64,000 nt of DNA. It comes from Chloroflexi bacterium 54-19. GTDB lineage: Bacteria; Chloroflexota; Chloroflexia; Chloroheliales; Chloroheliaceae. Positions 16,818-24,654 of the stretch are shown piece by piece. The notes beneath the pieces are model-generated. The model was given only the letters and a program-made list of their open reading frames with translations. It was not told the DNA's origin and did not search any database. Where the stretch lies: positions 35,886 to 99,885 of the forward strand of contig MKTJ01000031.1 of NCBI GenBank assembly GCA_001898225.1, read 5' to 3'. Position 1 is the stretch's first letter. Each line of letters begins with the position of its first letter. Position numbers and translations under genes: made by a program.

Positions 16818-17721
16818 CCCCCAATTCTTTTGTTCGCTGGCCTCCGCCGCTGCCGACGAGCAGCTTTTTGGCACGGCCTCCAGGGGCGAGGTCTGGTTTT
16901 TGCTCGAATATCGCCCTCACTGGGAGGCCGAGTCGTTTGCCGCCAGCACCTTACCTGCTCCCGTTAAAGACCGGATTACGACTTACCTGAAGACCATTCC
17001 CGGTTCCCGGCTGCACTTTATAAAACATCAGCGTCACACCGACGATTATTTGAACCTTTTCGTGGTGCTGACCGGCGAAATCGAGCCGCGCATCTATAAG
17101 TTTCCCCTCAAAACCTACGAAGACCTGCTCTCGCTGGACCTGTACACTTTGGCTTACAATCCCGGTGGGTTTAGTGAGCACATTTACCACCACCCGATTT
17201 ATCTTACCTGTACTCACGGCAAACACGACAAATGCTGCGCCAAATTTGGCCTGCCGGTCGCCAGGGCCCTGGGCGAACGCGTCGGGCTGAACGCCTGGCA
17301 GGCTTCCCACCTGGGCGGGGACCGGTTCGCCGCCAACCTGGCCTGTTTCCCGCACGGGGTCTATTACGGGCGGGTCCAACCGGAGGAAGTTGAAACAATC
17401 ATCAATCACGACCGCCAGGGGAAGATTTATCTCGAAAAACTGCGAGGCCGGGTCTGCTACAACTTTTTGACCCAGGTCGGCGATTACTATTTGCGGCGTG
17501 AGACCGGTATCCTCGAACTGGCCGCTTTCCGGTATGTTGGAAATAAGAATCTCCCGGAAAAAAATAGATGGGCTTTGCAATTCCAGCACCTGGCGACTCA
17601 CCAGACCCACACCGTCACGGTGCAGAGAGGGCCGGAAGTAGTTCGCAACTATTTCACCTGTACGGCCCTTAAAGAGTCGAATGCGCCCCAGTACCACCTC
17701 ATTTCCCACGAGGTAGAGTAA
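16801..17721 (+). CDS. sucrase/ferredoxin-like protein (thioredoxin-like [2Fe-2S] family)
   Basis: A 306-residue protein of the Suc_Fer-like family, related to yeast Apd1. The conserved CTHGKHDKCCAKFGLPVARAL (about residues 138-158) and ASHLGGDRFAANLACFPHGVYYGR match the family's iron-sulphur/thioredoxin-fold core. It probably carries a [2Fe-2S] cluster and works in electron transfer. The start at TTG 16801 overlaps the oxygenase gene by 17 bases; GTG at 16810 is an alternative. Such overlap means tight co-expression, so it may feed electrons to, or keep reduced, the Fe(II) oxygenase, or carry out a second modification step (inference). Confidence 0.85.
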   Translation: MSPVNNPQFFCSLASAAADEQLFGTASRGEVWFLLEYRPHWEAESFAASTLPAPVKDRITTYLKTIPGSRLHFIKHQRHTDDYLNLFVVLTGEIEPRIYKFPLKTYEDLLSLDLYTLAYNPGGFSEHIYHHPIYLTCTHGKHDKCCAKFGLPVARALGERVGLNAWQASHLGGDRFAANLACFPHGVYYGRVQPEEVETIINHDRQGKIYLEKLRGRVCYNFLTQVGDYYLRRETGILELAAFRYVGNKNLPEKNRWALQFQHLATHQTHTVTVQRGPEVVRNYFTCTALKESNAPQYHLISHEVE

Positions 17722-17855
17722 TATTCACGCATAACTAAAAGTGTCGTTTTTGTTCAATACTTTTTCCTTCTAGCGGGTTACCATAGAAGTGTTCCGGGCC
17801 AAACCGGACGGAACCCTAAATTTAGAAGATTGCAAAAGGAAAAAGGAGAATTCAA

Positions 17856-18404
17856 ATGCGGAAAATAGTGGTTTCGGAGTATTTGTCGCTCGATGGTATC
17901 ATGAGTTACCCGGCCTGGACGATGCCCTACTGGAACGACGAAATTAGCAGTTACAAGGGGGCCGAGAATGACGCCAGCGACGCCCTGCTGCTGGGGCGGG
18001 TGACCTACCAGGAATTTGCGAAAGCCTGGCCCGACTCGCCCGACGAAGGGGCCGCTCGCATGAATGAAATGCCCAAGTACGTGGCTTCGAACACCCTCGA
18101 CGCCGGGGCCGCCGAATGGAATGCCACCATTATCAAGGGCGATTTGCTGGATGAAATAGGAAAACTTAGAAATCAATCCGGCGGGGATTTGCTGGTCTAC
18201 GGCAGCGGCGATTTTGTAAACTGGCTTATCCAGAATAACCTGGTGGACGAGTATCACCTGCTGGTCTACCCGGTGGTCATTGGTGAGGGCAAAGCCTTCT
18301 TTCAGCCAGGGCTTAACAAGACCCTGGAACTGGCCGAGAGCAAGACATTCAGTTCGGGCGTAGTGGCCCTGACCTACCGGCCCGCGCCTGCGTCCGCGCA
18401 ATAA
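17856..18404 (+). CDS. dihydrofolate reductase / RibD C-terminal domain family protein
   Basis: A 182-residue single-domain reductase of the DHFR-like fold: RKIVVSEYLSLDGIMSYP at the N-terminus, ALLLGRVTYQEFAKAWPDS in the middle and DLLVYGSGDFVNWLIQNNLVDEYHLLVYPVVIGEGK at the end. This is the YwjB/YyaP-like type with unknown substrate, NADPH-dependent by family. AAAAAGGAG lies before the ATG. It is 134 bases downstream of the ferredoxin-like gene with no visible terminator, so co-transcription is possible, although its own ribosome-binding site is strong. Confidence 0.85.
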   Translation: MRKIVVSEYLSLDGIMSYPAWTMPYWNDEISSYKGAENDASDALLLGRVTYQEFAKAWPDSPDEGAARMNEMPKYVASNTLDAGAAEWNATIIKGDLLDEIGKLRNQSGGDLLVYGSGDFVNWLIQNNLVDEYHLLVYPVVIGEGKAFFQPGLNKTLELAESKTFSSGVVALTYRPAPASAQ

Positions 18405-18464
18405 TTTTGTCGGTATAGGGGAAATTGGGCGGGTCAACTCTTTAACGGCTAAAAAGGTTTGAGA

Positions 18465-19058
18465 ATGACTGTTTTAACGAAACGCTACAACGAAGCTTTC
18501 AAGATGGCCGCCCGGCTGCACGCAAAGCAGTTCCGTAAAGGCACCGCGATACCGTACCTTTCGCACCTCATGGCGGTTAGCAGCCTGGTGCTGGAACAGG
18601 GCGGAAGCGAAGACGAGGCGATAGCCGCCCTGCTCCACGACGCCGTGGAAGACCAGGGCGGCGCACCTGTCCTGGAAGAAATCCGGCGCACTTTTGGCCC
18701 GGTCGTCGCGGAAATTGTCGAGGGGTGCAGCGATACCGATGTGGTTCCGAAACCGCCCTGGCGCGAACGCAAAGAGACCTATATCGCGCACGTGGCCCTG
18801 GCGTCACCATCGGTCAGGCTTGTCTCGGCGGCGGACAAACTGCACAACGCGCGGGCCATCCTGGCCGACTACCGGGCCCTGGGCGATGCGTTATGGTCGC
18901 GCTTTAACCCCGGGAAGGACGATATTTTGTGGTATTACACCGGGCTGGTGGCGGCCTTCCGCCAGGCCGAGCCCGGTTCTAGCCCAATAGTAGAAGAACT
19001 GGCCCGCACCGTGGACGAGCTAACGGCCCTGGTTAATTCCAGCCCGCGCCGGGGCTAG
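18465..19058 (+). CDS. HD-domain phosphohydrolase, SpoT/MESH1-like
   Basis: A 197-residue HD protein with the hydrolase half of RelA/SpoT-like enzymes: AARLHAKQFRKGTAIPYLSHLMAV, AIAALLHDAVEDQGG and VRLVSAADKLHNARAI supply the His, His-Asp and Asp metal ligands of the HDc fold. No synthetase, TGS or ACT domain follows, so it resembles small ppGpp hydrolases such as MESH1; hydrolysis of another nucleotide is possible. ATG at 18465 is chosen because AAGG lies seven bases upstream. Its last 26 bases overlap the convergent lectin-like gene. Confidence 0.85.
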   Translation: MTVLTKRYNEAFKMAARLHAKQFRKGTAIPYLSHLMAVSSLVLEQGGSEDEAIAALLHDAVEDQGGAPVLEEIRRTFGPVVAEIVEGCSDTDVVPKPPWRERKETYIAHVALASPSVRLVSAADKLHNARAILADYRALGDALWSRFNPGKDDILWYYTGLVAAFRQAEPGSSPIVEELARTVDELTALVNSSPRRG

Positions 19059-20052
19059 TCTGCCAGCGATGATAAAGTTCGCGGTCCTGGCCCATCCCAA
19101 ATATTTCCATGCGGCCATCCTGGTTGAGAGCCACGACCGGGTCGCCCGCGAAGTTACCCCCTAAACTCTCCCAGCCTGACCAGGGCCCGCTCGGTACGGT
19201 CTGGTACATATGCCAGAACGAGCGGTCCTGCCCGCGCACGAAAACCTCCAACCGTCCGTCGTGGTTCCGGCCAACGGCGATATTGCCGTCCCCGCCGTGT
19301 CCCCGCGAGGTCGCGCCCGACCACCCACCGTTTGGCGCGACCTGGTAGTGGTGGTGCATGGTGCCATCGGTCGCCCGCAAAAAGAGTTCGATACGGCTAT
19401 CGGGGCTATAACCGAGCACCGGGGGGGTAACGTAAGAACCGCCCATCCCCTGCCAGCCGGACCACCCTGCCCCCACCGCCACCTGCCAGTTATGAACCAG
19501 CGAATTATCCGAACCGAGTGCGAAGGCTTCGAGGCGGTTATCGGCGTTTCGGCCAATCACCAGGTTGCTGATGATATACCCACCCAGCCCGTACCAGCCC
19601 GACCAACCCCCGTTGGGCGTGTTTTGCCAGCTATGATAGACCCCGTGGTCGGTGCCGATAAGAAAAAGTTCCATCCGGCCATCGTGCAATAAACCGAGGG
19701 CGGGGTCGCTGAGAAACGTTCCACCGAGCGATTCCCAGTTCGACCAGCCGTTATTAGGGGCGGTCTGGTACAGGTGCCAGAGAGCGTTATCGTTGCCCCG
19801 CACAAAGAGTTCGAGACGGCCATCCTGGTTTTGCCCGGCCACTATCCGCCCGTTATTCATCGACATGTTGCCAAGGGGGAACTGGCCGGACCAGCCGCCG
19901 CCGGGAGTATTTTGCCAGATATGTTCGACGGAGCCGTCATAGGTCTGTAAGAAAAGTTCGAGGCGGCCATCCTGGTTGCGGCCTACCGCCGGGGAAACGG
20001 CCAGGTTGCGGCCCAACGATTGCCAGCCCTGCTGGTACGCGTAGTTTTGCAT
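19033..20052 (-). CDS. seven-repeat PLL-type beta-propeller lectin-like protein
   Basis: The 339 residues consist of seven repeats of about 48 residues, each with the pattern N.DGRLELF....D..L.H.WQ......W..W..LGG. The motif variants are NQDGRLELF (twice), LHDGRMELF, NADNRLEAF, SPDSRIELF, NHDGRLEVF and NQDGRMEIF. This matches Photorhabdus-type PLL lectins, seven-bladed propellers that bind fucose or other sugars in pockets between blades. No signal peptide, anchor or extra domain is visible, so it may stay in the cytoplasm or leave by a non-classical route. AAAGGGA lies before the ATG. Its 3' end overlaps the HD gene by 26 bases on the opposite strand. Confidence 0.85.
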   Translation of the reverse strand: MQNYAYQQGWQSLGRNLAVSPAVGRNQDGRLELFLQTYDGSVEHIWQNTPGGGWSGQFPLGNMSMNNGRIVAGQNQDGRLELFVRGNDNALWHLYQTAPNNGWSNWESLGGTFLSDPALGLLHDGRMELFLIGTDHGVYHSWQNTPNGGWSGWYGLGGYIISNLVIGRNADNRLEAFALGSDNSLVHNWQVAVGAGWSGWQGMGGSYVTPPVLGYSPDSRIELFLRATDGTMHHHYQVAPNGGWSGATSRGHGGDGNIAVGRNHDGRLEVFVRGQDRSFWHMYQTVPSGPWSGWESLGGNFAGDPVVALNQDGRMEIFGMGQDRELYHRWQTSPGAGWN

Positions 20053-20466
20053 GCTATTCCCTTTATGGATTATTTCCGGTGATTTATGCTGCTGGTCCGG
20101 TGCTGGAAAGTCATTATATTAAGTTATAGCAAGGCCGGAAAAGCAAGTCAAGGTATAAAAAATATTTAGTTTTTAGTGGTCAGTGTTTAGTAATCAGAAG
20201 ACAGAAGCCAGTAGTCAGTTCTTCAAATCGAGGTTCCGACTTTGCATTCCTTTCCTTCTGTCTGTTGCCAATCTTCGAGCCTGCCACCCTGTCAAATCCG
20301 AGGTGCGACCCAGGGCTTTTGGTGTAACATAAGAGCAGCAAATTTGCCCGACTAAACGTGACCTTGTTCTGGTGAATTATTACCCTCCCTCGCATACTAA
20401 TTCTATGAGTAGTTTTCCTAACTTATCGAGTTTGCCCATACTTAAGTCCAGGTTACCGGTATAGGG
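20053..20466. other. intergenic stretch with a TTTAGT-rich repeat
   Basis: No credible gene. Bases 20164-20200 carry the repeat described separately. The rest holds nothing I recognise before the modA promoter. Confidence 0.5.
20164..20200. repeat. TTTAGT-type intergenic repeat, copy 1
   Basis: The stretch contains TTTAGTTTTTAGTGGTCAG followed by TGTTTAGTAATC. Close relatives are at 36172-36202 and, inverted, at 36298-36332. Confidence 0.5.
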
Positions 20467-20495
20467 TTGACAGAAGCTCGGCTCGTTTCTATACT
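20467..20495 (+). promoter_or_regulatory. promoter of the molybdate operon
   Basis: TTGACA (20467-20472), 17-base spacer, TATACT (20490-20495). Near-consensus sigma-70 promoter giving a leader of about 120 bases before modA. Confidence 0.75.
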
Positions 20496-20620
20496 CAGAA
20501 CATAAGTAACCCTGATTTTGAACTATTTTTGCACTTTCAATACCCTGGCAACCCGGCTTGCTACGAATAAGCCATTCGTTTTGAGGTAAATTTTAGCTCT
20601 AACTGGAGGAAAGAAACCCG

Positions 20621-21607
20621 ATGTCAAACCACCCGCCTAAAAAACTGACCGGGCTCGGTATCGTGGTAGTGCTTCTGAGTGTATTTAGCTTGCTGTTAGG
20701 AGCCTGTGGCGATAATACCGCGACTATCACTCCCCCGACCACGACAGCGGCTACTACTGCTCCGGCCACTACTGCCGCCGCAATGACGAGCGCAACTGCG
20801 ACCACCGCTGGTGCATCTTCGGCTGCGGCTACGACCAGCGCAACGAGTGGCACTCTGACCGGGGAAGTGGTAATTTACGCCGCGGCCAGTCTGACCGACC
20901 CTTTCAACCAGATAAAGGCCGACCTCGAAAAGGCCAATCCAGGCCTGAAGATTACCTACAGCTTTGGCGGGTCGAACACCCTGCGGACCCAGCTTGAGCA
21001 GGGCGCGAAAGCCGATGTCTTTGCCAGCGCCAACCAGACCGAGATGGACAACGCGCTCAAGAGCAGCCTGGTCGCCGATAAAGGCCAGGTCTTTGCCCGC
21101 AACCGCCTGGTTGTAATCCTGCCCAGGAATAACCCCGCTAAAATCACCAAATTGCAGGACCTGGCTAACCCTGGCATCAAAATTGTGACGGCGGCTAAAG
21201 ATGTCCCGGTGGGCGGCTACACTCTGACCGCGCTCGACAAGATGAGCAAGGATGCCACCTTCACACCCGATTTCTCGACCAAAGTCCAGGCCAACTTTGT
21301 CAGCCAGGAAAGCAACGTCAAGCAGGTGGTTGCCAAGGTCCAACTGGGCGAAGCCGATGCCGGGGTCTGCTACCTGACCGATATTTCGGCCTCGGTTAAA
21401 AACGACATTTCAACCCTGGAAATCCCCGACCAGTTCAATACTCTGGCAAGCTACCCGATTTCGGCCCTCAAAGGGGCGTCCAATTCGGCGGGAGCGGCGG
21501 CCTTTGTAAAATATATCCTGGGGTCGAAGGGACAGGATACCCTCAAATCCTTCGGGTTTATCACCAGCGCCGGTTCGACCGGCAGCACCTTAAATGGGGC
21601 CCTATAA
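20621..21607 (+). CDS. modA: molybdate ABC transporter substrate-binding lipoprotein
   Basis: The 328-residue protein has a lipoprotein signal ending in the lipobox LLLGAC with the modified Cys at 29, then a Thr/Ala-rich linker of about 50 residues that tethers it to the outer face of the membrane. The binding domain starts at EVVIYAAASLTDPFNQI, the diagnostic ModA opening whose Ser contacts the oxyanion, and includes SFGGSNTLRTQLEQGAKADVFASAN, the second oxyanion loop, and VGGYTLTALDKM. It binds molybdate (possibly tungstate) and delivers it to ModBC. GGAGG precedes the ATG. First gene of a modA-mop-modB-modC order. Confidence 0.93.
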   Translation: MSNHPPKKLTGLGIVVVLLSVFSLLLGACGDNTATITPPTTTAATTAPATTAAAMTSATATTAGASSAAATTSATSGTLTGEVVIYAAASLTDPFNQIKADLEKANPGLKITYSFGGSNTLRTQLEQGAKADVFASANQTEMDNALKSSLVADKGQVFARNRLVVILPRNNPAKITKLQDLANPGIKIVTAAKDVPVGGYTLTALDKMSKDATFTPDFSTKVQANFVSQESNVKQVVAKVQLGEADAGVCYLTDISASVKNDISTLEIPDQFNTLASYPISALKGASNSAGAAAFVKYILGSKGQDTLKSFGFITSAGSTGSTLNGAL

Positions 21608-21810
21608 CCCCTAACCAGAGTTGACGAACATAACCGGGCCGGCCCCTTATAGAAACCGGCCCGGTAAAATGTGCCCCCTTATAAAAACTTTCACCCCTCT
21701 TTAATCTTACAAGGGTTGGCCCGGACGGCTGTATAGTATAATAACCGGGGATACACCAGACCAAAATAATAGCTTTTTGAAGGCAACCGGCTGAACAATA
21801 TAAAGGGGGA

Positions 21811-21853
21811 GGCGCTTCCTGGGTTTAGCGCCGGCAGGGCAGGCTGTTAGCCC
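21811..21853 (+). other. two small hairpins in front of the molbindin gene
   Basis: GGCGC (21811-21815) can pair with GCGCC (21828-21832), and GGGC (21837-21840) with GCCC (21850-21853), ending 33 bases before the molbindin start. The block does not match the Moco riboswitch consensus as I know it. Function unproven. Confidence 0.35.
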
Positions 21854-21886
21854 GGAAACTTTATGATTTATGAGAGGAACTACTCG

Positions 21887-22096
21887 ATGCAGATTAGCGC
21901 ACGGAACCAGCTAAAAGGCAAAATTAAAGCGGTCAAGCTGGGCGAGGTAATGGCCGAGGTCGTCATCGAGCTTGGCACCGGGGAAGAAATCGTTTCGGCG
22001 ATTACGCGTGGTTCGGTCGAAAGCCTCGGCCTCAAAGTAGGTGACGACGCGGTAGCTATCATCAAATCTACCGAAGTTATCATCGGTAAACCCTAA
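21887..22096 (+). CDS. mop: molbindin (Mop-domain molybdate-binding protein)
   Basis: A 69-residue single Mop/TOBE domain: ISARNQLKGKIKAVKLGEVMAEVVIEL then SAITRGSVESLGLKVGDDAVAIIKSTEV. These small proteins assemble into hexamers that store molybdate in the cytoplasm. The open frame begins at 21863, but ATG at 21887 gives the exact domain start and has GAGAGG upstream. It lies between modA and modB, 24 bases before the modB start. Confidence 0.9.
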   Translation: MQISARNQLKGKIKAVKLGEVMAEVVIELGTGEEIVSAITRGSVESLGLKVGDDAVAIIKSTEVIIGKP

Positions 22097-22120
22097 ACCG
22101 ACCCCAGGAGCGCACCCGGC

Positions 22121-23188
22121 TTGGATTCTTTTAAAACAACTAACCGGTCTGACGACACGGGAACGGGGGCGGATTCAGGTTCTTTGCCGGTCAAGCAAAG
22201 CCCTGGGTCTTCTACCCAGGTTGCAACCCCGGTTGAAGGTAACACCACGCCTCTAGCCGGGCCTGGTTCCCCTATCTTATCAGAAATGCCTCCGGCCAGC
22301 TTCCCGGCTTTGAGCGAATATCCCCCGCTTAAAAGAAGCATCTCACCCAATGTTTTCTGGCTGACCCTGAGCGGCTCGGTAATGCTCCTCTTTCTGCTGG
22401 TGCCTATCCTGGCCCTGGTGGTGCGGTCGTTCGCGGATGGGGCTTTAGGTTCGTTTCTTACGACGCCTTCGGTGGTTCAAGCCCTCCAACTCAGCCTCAT
22501 AACTACCGCGATTACCCTGGTCCTGGCGGTCATCTTTGGTACACCCCTGGCCTACCTGCTGGCCCGCTACCGTTTTCCCGGTTACGGTTTGGTGGATACC
22601 TTTCTGGATTTACCGATTGTGCTGCCCCCGGCGGTGGCCGGTATCGCTCTGCTGCTGACGCTGGGGCGGCGGGGTTGGATTGGCGGCTGGCTCGACCAGC
22701 AGTTCGGGATAACCATCGGTTTCACGACGGTAGCGGTGGTGCTGGCCCAGCTTTTCGTGGCGGCCCCCTTTTACATCAAGGCGGCCAAGGCCGGGTTCGA
22801 GTCGGTTGACCGCAATCTCGAAACTATCGCTTCCAGCCTGGGCAGTCCGGGTTTACGCACTTTCTGGAAAATTACCGTGCCATTATCGCTCCCGGCCCTG
22901 CTGGGCGGTATCGTGATGACCTGGGCGCGGGCGCTCGGCGAGTTCGGCGCGACCATCATGTTCGCCGGGAGTTTTGAAGGCCGGACCCAGACGATGCCCC
23001 TGGCGATTTACGCCTCGTTCGACAGCGCGGGCGGCCTCGATGAGGCGGTCACTTTATCGGTTATCCTGGTGGTGGTCTCTTTCGCGGTGCTGCTCATTTT
23101 TAAGGGGTTGTCCCGGTTCGGAGCCATGGCCTGGAACCGCCTGGAACAGGTCAATTTACAGGGCAAATCCCAGGACATTCCCAGGTAG
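22121..23188 (+). CDS. modB: molybdate ABC transporter permease
   Basis: A 355-residue inner-membrane permease. After a polar N-terminal extension of about 75 residues (unusually long for ModB, rich in Ser, Thr and Pro) come about five to six transmembrane segments. The EAA loop that docks on ModC reads AAKAGFESVDRNLETIASSLG, followed by RALGEFGATIMFAGSF, which is characteristic of ModB/CysT permeases. The TTG start at 22121 has AGGAG ten bases upstream; a start nearer the first helix cannot be excluded. Stop codon 52 bases before modC. Confidence 0.9.
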   Translation: MDSFKTTNRSDDTGTGADSGSLPVKQSPGSSTQVATPVEGNTTPLAGPGSPILSEMPPASFPALSEYPPLKRSISPNVFWLTLSGSVMLLFLLVPILALVVRSFADGALGSFLTTPSVVQALQLSLITTAITLVLAVIFGTPLAYLLARYRFPGYGLVDTFLDLPIVLPPAVAGIALLLTLGRRGWIGGWLDQQFGITIGFTTVAVVLAQLFVAAPFYIKAAKAGFESVDRNLETIASSLGSPGLRTFWKITVPLSLPALLGGIVMTWARALGEFGATIMFAGSFEGRTQTMPLAIYASFDSAGGLDEAVTLSVILVVVSFAVLLIFKGLSRFGAMAWNRLEQVNLQGKSQDIPR

Positions 23189-23240
23189 TTTTTTACTTTG
23201 CCGGAAATTTTGCTTTCCGGGTAATTTTTTAAAAGTTTTT

Positions 23241-24440
23241 ATGCAATTAGAACTGGACCGGATGGAACAAACCCAACCAAAAACCCTGCTGGAACTGGCT
23301 ATTCGCAAACAGTTAAGCGGTTTTGAGCTGGAAGCCACGTTGAGTCTACCGGCCAATCAGGGGCAGGTGCTGGTATTGTTTGGGCCGAGCGGCAGCGGCA
23401 AGACTTTAACCTTGCGCTGTATAGCCGGGGCTACCGACCCTGACGCCGGGATTATTTCAATTGGCGAGCGAGTGGTCTTCGACAGCCGGAGCGGTCTTAA
23501 CATCAAGCTGGCCGAGCGGCGGGTGGGCTATCTTCCCCAGAACTACGGCCTATTTCCGCACCTGAGCGTGGCCGATAATATCGCTTTCGGCCTTTTCAAG
23601 TGGGAAAAACGGCGAGTGGAAAGCCGGGTGCAGGAGCTTATCAACCTGATGCAGTTGCGGGGCCTGGAAAAAAGGTTTCCCCGGCAGTTGTCGGGCGGGC
23701 AGCAGCAGCGGGTGGCCTTTGCACGTGCCCTGGCCCCGGACCCGGCGATTCTCCTGTTGGACGAGCCTTTCTCGGCCCTGGATGCCAATATCCGGGCCGA
23801 ATTGCGTGAGAACCTGGCCCTGCTCAGCCGCAAGCTCGATTTGCCGGTGGTCTTTATCACGCACGACCTGGAAGAAGCCTATATGCTGGCCGACCGGATT
23901 GCGGTCTACGAACGAGGGCGGGTCTTGCAGTACGGCAGCCGCGAACAGATTTTCTACCACCCTGCGACCAGAGAAGTGGCCCGGCTGGTAAATATCCGCA
24001 ATATCTGGCCGGGGTTGGTCCAGGGCGGAGTTAGCGGGGAGGGACTGGTAAGGGTGCGGACCGGCTTTGGCAGTCTGCTGGCAAAAGCACCCACCGGACG
24101 AGAATTAGAGGCCGGGAGCAGCGTTACGGCCTGTCTGAGGCCCGAACAGGCCATCCTGCGGCCCGCCCCGGAAACCCACCCGGCGGGTAACGCTTTCCGG
24201 GGGAGAATCGTGGGTGAGATTACCAGGGGTTCGCTCTACACCCTCTTTTTCCAGGTCAGGCGCGACCCGGCAGACCCCCAACTATTGAGCCTGGAAGGCA
24301 CGCGGCACCCCGGCTTTAACCAGCCCTACGACATCGAATTGGAAGTCCCTGCCCGCCAGTATAACGAATTGAGAAAAGCCGGGCCGGAAAACCTGCTGGT
24401 TGAAATCGAACCGGAGGCGGTCCATTTAATCACCGCCTGA
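23241..24440 (+). CDS. modC: molybdate ABC transporter ATP-binding protein
   Basis: A 399-residue ATPase with Walker A FGPSGSGKT (48-55), signature QLSGGQQQRVAFARAL, Walker B ILLLDEPFSALD and H-loop FITHDLEEAYML, followed by a C-terminal TOBE/Mop-like regulatory domain (about 300-399). It powers ModB. The open frame extends upstream to 22974 inside modB, which is an artefact; ATG at 23241 is the first start after modB, although no strong ribosome-binding site precedes it and ATG 23262 is possible. Last gene of the molybdate operon. Confidence 0.9.
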   Translation: MQLELDRMEQTQPKTLLELAIRKQLSGFELEATLSLPANQGQVLVLFGPSGSGKTLTLRCIAGATDPDAGIISIGERVVFDSRSGLNIKLAERRVGYLPQNYGLFPHLSVADNIAFGLFKWEKRRVESRVQELINLMQLRGLEKRFPRQLSGGQQQRVAFARALAPDPAILLLDEPFSALDANIRAELRENLALLSRKLDLPVVFITHDLEEAYMLADRIAVYERGRVLQYGSREQIFYHPATREVARLVNIRNIWPGLVQGGVSGEGLVRVRTGFGSLLAKAPTGRELEAGSSVTACLRPEQAILRPAPETHPAGNAFRGRIVGEITRGSLYTLFFQVRRDPADPQLLSLEGTRHPGFNQPYDIELEVPARQYNELRKAGPENLLVEIEPEAVHLITA

Positions 24441-24569
24441 CCGGGCCGGGCTTTTTGAAGGATCTGAACAAACCTCATAGCTAAATACCGGGTACAGCTT
24501 TTGGCATATTAAGCCAAAGGCACCTAACCGAAAGACGCCCTTACGGACATTTCCGTTGTGTTGAACAGT

Positions 24570-24628
24570 AGCACTTTCGACCGTGCTATTCGCCAACAGC
24601 GCGGAGATTCTGTTGCGAAGCAACAGAA
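24570..24628. repeat. two adjacent perfect hairpins between modC and the convergent araC-type gene
   Basis: TAGCAC and GTGCTA flank an eight-base loop near 24570-24590. TTCTGTTGC (24608-24616) and GCAACAGAA (24620-24628) form a nine-base stem with loop GAA. No T-run follows either on either strand, so they are not ordinary terminators. Confidence 0.5.
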
Positions 24629-24654
24629 CGACAAGACTTACCGGATTGGCGGTG

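Noticed and set aside
21780..21886. Moco riboswitch in front of the molbindin gene
   Set aside because: Only simple hairpins are seen; the conserved motif as I know it is missing.
22974..23240. N-terminal extension of ModC overlapping modB
   Set aside because: The extension is the shifted reading of modB codons; the ABC domain starts at ATG 23241.
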